Positions 60,067-64,000 of a DNA stretch of 64,000 bases are shown here, piece by piece (the first letter of the stretch is position 1; each line of letters starts with the position of its first letter). Origin of the DNA: Sinomonas humi (GTDB lineage: Bacteria > Actinomycetota > Actinomycetes > Actinomycetales > Micrococcaceae); assembly GCF_000802235.1 (NCBI RefSeq), contig NZ_JTDL01000109.1, positions 50,147 to 114,146 on the forward strand, in the 5' to 3' direction. The notes under the pieces were generated by a model. That model ran no database searches, was not told where the DNA came from, and saw nothing but the letters and a program-made list of their open reading frames with translations. Position numbers and translations under genes: made by a program.

Positions 60067-61170
60067 ATGTCCCGCTTTTCGCCGCGATCGCTCGTCGCAC
60101 CGATCGCACTCCTTGCACTGGCAACCGCAGCCCTGACCGGATGCTCACCGTCGTCGACGACCTCGGGCGCAAGCTCACCGACGCAGAACGCGGCCGATAA
60201 CAGCGTCGGCGGCTGGGTCGGCACCGCCCAGGGTGCGGCAATGTTCCTCCAATGGACGCGCAACGGCGACAACGTCACCGGCAGCCTGGTCGAGACGAAT
60301 ATCCAGTCGAGCGACACCACCAAGACGCAGAACTACAACGACTCGTTTACTGGGACGATCTCGGGCAGCAGCGCGACCCTCACCTTCAGCGGCGTGCTCG
60401 GCGCGACCTCCAATCTCTCTGCCTCGCTTCAGGGCGGCAACATCATCATGTCCTTCCCCCAGAGCAACGGCACGATTGACACTGTCACGATGACGCCCGG
60501 TAGCGTCGCCCAGTACAACGAGGACGTCTCGAGCCTCAACGGGCAGGCACAGGCCAATGCGCAGGCGTCGGCGAGTGCAGCAGCGGCGGCGGCGCAGGCA
60601 AGCGCGAGTGCGGCGGCGGAGGAAGCCTTCCAGCAGCGGGTCAACAGCGAGCAGCAGCAGGCGAGCAACGACCTCGCCTCGCTCCAGCACGACGACGACT
60701 TCACGCCTGGGCTGAAGGCGATGGAGGGCGATCTTACGCAGACCGCGGCGGACCTTCAGCGCACGCGGTCCGACGCCGCCAAGGGTGGCGGGGACCAATG
60801 CCTCAACGCCAGCACGACGGTGTACAACGACGCGGCAACCACGGTCTACAACGACGTGCAGACCAACCTCTACAACCATTCGCTCGATCTTGAGAATCAG
60901 GCCCAGACGGTTCGTCAGGAGGTCTCCAATCTCCAGAGCGACCTCCAGGCGCTTCAGAACGACGGGGCGACCGGCCCCTCAGAAGCGCCAAGCGAGATCA
61001 GCGGGGCGAACGCGGCGATCGCCGCCACGGTGGCCGCGGCCAACCAGCACATCGACCAGGGCAACGCCTACGTCGCGACGTCCTATCAGGTGGCCAACGG
61101 CATCGCCGTCGGGCCATGTGCCGGTACCGGGCCGGGCAACCCGCCCGAGCCGGTGAAGCACATCAACTGA
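60067..61170 (+). CDS. Lipoprotein with beta domain and helical coiled-coil region
   Basis: A 367-residue lipoprotein. The signal peptide ends in lipobox LTGC (Cys26). Residues ~45-155 look like a beta-barrel or sandwich (GWVGTAQGAAMFLQW; GSLVETNIQ; GTISGSSATLTF), then a long Ala/Ser/Gln-rich helical part (~165-330) and a Pro-rich end. No known family. ATG at 60067 gives a proper signal peptide. It stands in a stretch of several secreted or lipoprotein genes. Confidence 0.75.
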   Translation: MSRFSPRSLVAPIALLALATAALTGCSPSSTTSGASSPTQNAADNSVGGWVGTAQGAAMFLQWTRNGDNVTGSLVETNIQSSDTTKTQNYNDSFTGTISGSSATLTFSGVLGATSNLSASLQGGNIIMSFPQSNGTIDTVTMTPGSVAQYNEDVSSLNGQAQANAQASASAAAAAAQASASAAAEEAFQQRVNSEQQQASNDLASLQHDDDFTPGLKAMEGDLTQTAADLQRTRSDAAKGGGDQCLNASTTVYNDAATTVYNDVQTNLYNHSLDLENQAQTVRQEVSNLQSDLQALQNDGATGPSEAPSEISGANAAIAATVAAANQHIDQGNAYVATSYQVANGIAVGPCAGTGPGNPPEPVKHIN

Positions 61171-61232
61171 CGGCACAAGCCCGTAGGTAGCGCTGCGGCA
61201 GGTTGAGGTGCCGAGCCCCTAAGCTTCGCTTT

Positions 61233-62126
61233 GTGCGCGAAATCGACTTCTTCATAGAGTCCGACACTGATGATCCGTTTGACCGGGGGCAGATACACCT
61301 GGACGAAGATTTGATCAGACGGGTGCACGCCGGCGATAGCGCTGGGATGACGGACATCGAAGTTGCAGTTCCCTTGGCACGGCTGGTCCATGACGAATAC
61401 CTTTCTCGCGCAACGGACGAGAACATGAGAATCAACGTCGCCCAATCACGAGCGGTGATGTCGGCGCTGCGGAACGTCTTGGAACGACTCGGCGTGCCCT
61501 TTTCCCCTCCATTCAGGGACTTCGATGACTTTTACAGATATTGGAGGAGGGAAGGCGCGACTGGCTCGGGTTCGTGGGCCGTTCGCCGCCAGATGCTCGC
61601 CGATTTGTTCGATCCGGTCCACGACCGGCTGGCTGACCTCGAGGCGGGCGCCGTCGCGTCTGAGCTTGCCCAGCCGATAACTTCTCATACTCGGACTGGT
61701 TGGACGTTAGTCGACGAGGAGATCACCGAGTTGCGGCGTCATTTTCAGACCGCGCAGACGCCACAGGACTACAGGAACATCGGTAATGACTGCGTCATAG
61801 TGTTGGAGCGGCTGTCCGCCGTTGCCTACGTTGCCAATCGGCACCTGAAGCCCGGGGAGACAGAACCGTCTATTGCGCAAACGAAGAACAGGCTTGAACG
61901 GGTGGCCGAGGTTGATCTGGTCGGTCCATCGAACGCCGAGCTGCGCAAGCTCGTCAAGGCTGCTATCGAGCAAGCCCAAGCGGTGAAGCACCGGACGCCG
62001 GACAGGCTTCAGGCAGGGATCGCTGCTGACTCTGTAATCCTCTTGGCCAACATATTGCGGCGGATCGCTCTCTCGGTCGGTGAGGGCCAGCAGACCTCGC
62101 CTACTCTCAAGTGGGACATCTCTTGA
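61233..62126 (+). CDS. Hypothetical protein with a possible HEPN-like C-terminal domain
   Basis: About 297 residues, soluble, no signal. GTG at 61233 is my choice: upstream codons give no ribosome-binding site, and TAAGCT at 61220 could be a -10 for a leaderless message. The N-terminus (REIDFFIESDTDDPFD) is acidic. The C-terminal ~130 residues are helical (ELRKLVKAAIEQAQAVKHR; SVILLANILRRIAL) in a way that recalls HEPN-type domains of toxin and defence proteins, but I do not see a sure R-x4-6-H motif. Function unknown. Base use is less GC-rich than its neighbours. Confidence 0.6.
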   Translation: MREIDFFIESDTDDPFDRGQIHLDEDLIRRVHAGDSAGMTDIEVAVPLARLVHDEYLSRATDENMRINVAQSRAVMSALRNVLERLGVPFSPPFRDFDDFYRYWRREGATGSGSWAVRRQMLADLFDPVHDRLADLEAGAVASELAQPITSHTRTGWTLVDEEITELRRHFQTAQTPQDYRNIGNDCVIVLERLSAVAYVANRHLKPGETEPSIAQTKNRLERVAEVDLVGPSNAELRKLVKAAIEQAQAVKHRTPDRLQAGIAADSVILLANILRRIALSVGEGQQTSPTLKWDIS

Positions 62127-62152
62127 ATTACGCGCCGGAGGGGAGACACGAA

Positions 62153-62734
62153 TTGAAACCGAGGCTGATCTCTGCGGCGATCGCCGGCGCGACCATCCTC
62201 GCCCTCACCGGTTGCGCCCCTTCATCCCAAGCGCCAGCTCCAAGCACCAGTCCGACCGCCTTGGCGGCCCCGAGCCCAGCTCCGACGGTGACCGTTACCG
62301 TGACGGCGACCCCCACTCCCACTCCGACGCCGACGCTGTCTCACGCGGCTTCATCGCCCGACGGCGTCAGCGCGGTCATGACTGGTGATCCCCGAGATAC
62401 GTTCCTGACGTCCGCCACGGTATGGAACGAGTTCCACTGCGAGTCTCTCCTAGGGACAGACCAGACGAGCCAGAAGGCCCTTACCTGCCTGACTGAACTG
62501 GTGGACCTGGGCGCCATCGCACAGGCGATCATCATTGAGCTTGATGCAGTGAGCCCGTGGCCGGCTTCGATCTCGTCCCTGGCGCAGACCACTCGTCAGG
62601 ACATGAATCAGGTGGCACAGCTCGCAAACACCACTGACTACTCGCCGAGCAATATGAGCGCTCTCGACGAGGCTCTGGTGGCAGCCTCTAATGATGCGTC
62701 GGAGTGGAAGCCGACGACGCCCGGAGGAAGCTAG
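62153..62734 (+). CDS. Small lipoprotein, paralogue A
   Basis: A 193-residue lipoprotein: KPRLISAAIAGATILALTGC with lipobox LTGC (Cys21), a Thr/Pro linker (~25-65) and a ~110-residue helical domain with two cysteines (HCESLLG, LTCLTEL). The end AQLANTTDYSPSNM recurs in the next gene. TTG at 62153 has GGAGGGGAGA before it. Unknown function; the domain may be a small extracellular binding or inhibitor fold. Confidence 0.72.
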   Translation: MKPRLISAAIAGATILALTGCAPSSQAPAPSTSPTALAAPSPAPTVTVTVTATPTPTPTPTLSHAASSPDGVSAVMTGDPRDTFLTSATVWNEFHCESLLGTDQTSQKALTCLTELVDLGAIAQAIIIELDAVSPWPASISSLAQTTRQDMNQVAQLANTTDYSPSNMSALDEALVAASNDASEWKPTTPGGS

Positions 62735-62974
62735 GTCGCAAGGGTACATCGCTGCGACGACACTACCTAGGGGTTAAGGACCGCCGCCCGTAAAGCACTA
62801 TAGCTGACGGCCCGTCGTACGCCAGTTGTACATGTCAAAGCTGTGATACGTTCGCTTTACTTATTCCGTTCGCAGTCGCACCCACTTGTCCAACGAGTAT
62901 TAGGGCCGCAAGGCTCTCATTGCTATGCCATGACCTCTTTTGGATGCGACCGCGCATTCATAAGGAGGACTCCT

Positions 62975-63490
62975 ATGAAGAGGCTTGTTTGCGGTGCAGT
63001 TGCTGGCGCCGCGCTTTTCGCTGTGACGGCGTGCGGCGGCACTTCGCAGGCAGCGAGCACGACTTCCAGCCCAAGCGCCTCACCGTCTCCGACGCCAACG
63101 CCGACCGCGAGCACCTCGACGACGACGCAAGTCGCCTCAGCGATCTACAGCGCCCGCCAGTCGTTCATGAAGGCCGCCTCCGACTGGGACAGCAACGAGT
63201 GCGTCTCCATCTTGTCGGCGGGCGATAAGGGACTGACTCCAGGCCTTTGCGTCGCAGACCTCTCCATCATGAACTCGACGGGTCAGACGATCGTCCTTCA
63301 GCTCGACGGCGTGAAGCCATGGCCCTCGGAGCTTTCTGATCTCGCAACCAGCACTCGCACCTACGTGAATCAGGCCGCGGGGCTTGCTAACACGACGGAC
63401 TACTCGACCACGAACATGTACACGTTCAACACCGCGCTCACTCTTGCCGAGAACAAGCTTGAATCCTGGACGCCGTACATGGGGAGCTAG
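62975..63490 (+). CDS. Small lipoprotein, paralogue B
   Basis: A 171-residue lipoprotein with lipobox VTAC (Cys20), a Ser/Thr/Pro linker and a C-terminal domain matching paralogue A: two cysteines (NECVSIL, PGLCVADL), the IVLQLDGVKPWPSEL segment against IIIELDAVSPWPASI, and AGLANTTDYSTTNM. It probably arose by tandem duplication. A perfect AAGGAGG precedes the ATG at 62975. The 240 bp between the two genes hold no other gene that I can see. Confidence 0.78.
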   Translation: MKRLVCGAVAGAALFAVTACGGTSQAASTTSSPSASPSPTPTPTASTSTTTQVASAIYSARQSFMKAASDWDSNECVSILSAGDKGLTPGLCVADLSIMNSTGQTIVLQLDGVKPWPSELSDLATSTRTYVNQAAGLANTTDYSTTNMYTFNTALTLAENKLESWTPYMGS

Positions 63491-63555
63491 AGCCAGCGGC
63501 TCGACCTGTACGTCGGCCTTTCGAGGCCGTTAGCACAACCTGATGGGGAAACTAC

Positions 63556-63783
63556 TTGAAGAAGATCGCAATGGCCGTCCTCTGCGTGGCCACTCTCTCG
63601 CTTACTGGTTGCGCACCGTCTAGCTTCATCGCGAAGGGAAGCATCACGGTGACCGGCAGCGTGACCAACAATCAAACAGACAACGATCCGCAGTGCCACG
63701 GCTACAACGGCTTCGACGACATGGAGCACGGCGCCCAGATCACCATCACCTCCGATGGGGGGACTGTAAGAAAAACGGTGTGA
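63556..63783 (+). pseudogene. Small lipoprotein gene truncated by an IS256-family element
   Basis: A 75-codon frame from TTG 63556: signal peptide with lipobox LTGC (Cys19), then GSITVTGSVTNNQTDNDPQ and GAQITITSDGGTV. The last residues (RKTV, stop) fall in DNA that looks like the left end of the insertion sequence starting ~63770, so the original C-terminus is lost. The domain would be a small secreted beta fold. Whether the fragment is still expressed is unknown. Confidence 0.6.
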
Positions 63784-64000
63784 ACGGCGTGGCCTGACCG
63801 AAAGGAAGGGCAATGACCGAGACCACCGACATGATCGATCCCGTGACGGGAGAGATCATCGATCAAAAGGAGCTCGCTGAGTCTTTGCTGGAGCAGGCGC
63901 GCGAGCAGGGCGTGAGCCTGGTGGGCCCGGGCGGGCTGCTGGCCGGGTTGACCAAGAGCGTGCTGGAGACCGCGCTCGAAGCCGAGATCACCGAGCACCT
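63770..64000 (+). mobile_element. IS256-family insertion sequence, left part
   Basis: Starting with a transposase gene 30-45 bp after GGACTGTAAGAAAAACGG, which has the position and A-rich look of the left terminal repeat. The element runs off the window, so its right end, inverted repeat and target duplication cannot be seen. The exact left boundary is an estimate within about 15 bp. Confidence 0.6.
63813..64000 (+). CDS. IS256-family transposase, N-terminal part
   Basis: 62 residues to the window edge: an acidic start (TETTDMIDPVTGEIID), then QAREQGVSLVGPGGLLAGLT and KSVLETALEAEITEHL, the conserved N-terminal signature of Mutator/IS256-type DDE transposases. AAAGGAAGG lies just before the ATG. 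The catalytic domain is outside the window. Confidence 0.88.
   Translation, partial: MTETTDMIDPVTGEIIDQKELAESLLEQAREQGVSLVGPGGLLAGLTKSVLETALEAEITEH

Overview
The window is one contiguous piece of a high-GC actinobacterial chromosome, most likely from the Micrococcaceae (Arthrobacter or Sinomonas type). Supporting signs are GC-rich codons almost throughout, frequent GTG/TTG starts, ATGA/GTGA gene overlaps, a sortase of class E type beside an LAxTG-anchored wall protein, an ArsR with an N-terminal Cys-Cys pair, and Ala/Pro/Thr-rich secreted proteins. I see no rRNA, tRNA or CRISPR. The only mobile element is the start of an IS256-family insertion sequence at the right edge.

0-10 kb: a cut-off quinone-reductase-like gene, a TetR regulator with its operator, a zinc alcohol dehydrogenase, a 19-bp-period intergenic repeat, an acyltransferase-3 plus polytopic membrane protein pair, a compact arsR-aquaporin-arsC operon without an efflux pump gene, a GAF-SpoIIE phosphatase, and a small BTAD-domain regulator followed by small genes.

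10-34 kb: cell-surface and exopolysaccharide locus. A leftward arm carries GDP-fucose synthesis (gmd, fcl), a DUF4012 protein, an LAxTG-anchored wall protein, ugd and a glycosyltransferase. A rightward arm carries an acetyltransferase, three glycosyltransferases, the initiating sugar-phosphate transferase, a Wzy-type polymerase and a Wzx-type flippase; its distal part is clearly AT-richer. A low-molecular-weight tyrosine phosphatase and a Wzc-type tyrosine kinase close the locus. A CPBP protease, a sortase E operon with a hidden 54-residue membrane protein, and another glycosyltransferase follow.

34.9-50.1 kb: a catabolic locus that looks like the most novel part. It holds two GntR/FCD regulators from a tandem duplication, two 2-pyrone-4,6-dicarboxylate-hydrolase-like amidohydrolases, three divergent 4,5-dihydroxyphthalate-decarboxylase-like (PBP2-fold) proteins, a CoxG-type SRPBCC protein, an HpcH/HpaI aldolase, a 4-oxalomesaconate-hydratase (LigJ)-like enzyme, a TPP enzyme, an iron(III)/polyamine-type ABC importer and a MarR regulator. 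TTGTnnnACAA sites lie just downstream of three candidate promoters and tie the locus into one regulon. No ring-cleavage dioxygenase is present, so the substrate is open.

50-64 kb: a metal module (YraQ-type permease, ArsR/SmtB sensor, His-rich CDF exporter), a large secreted propeller-phosphoesterase behind PhoP-like direct repeats, a cysteine-rich HTH regulator divergent from a DoxX and thioredoxin-like pair, a flavodoxin, then lipoproteins (two are tandem paralogues) and a third small one cut by the IS256 element.
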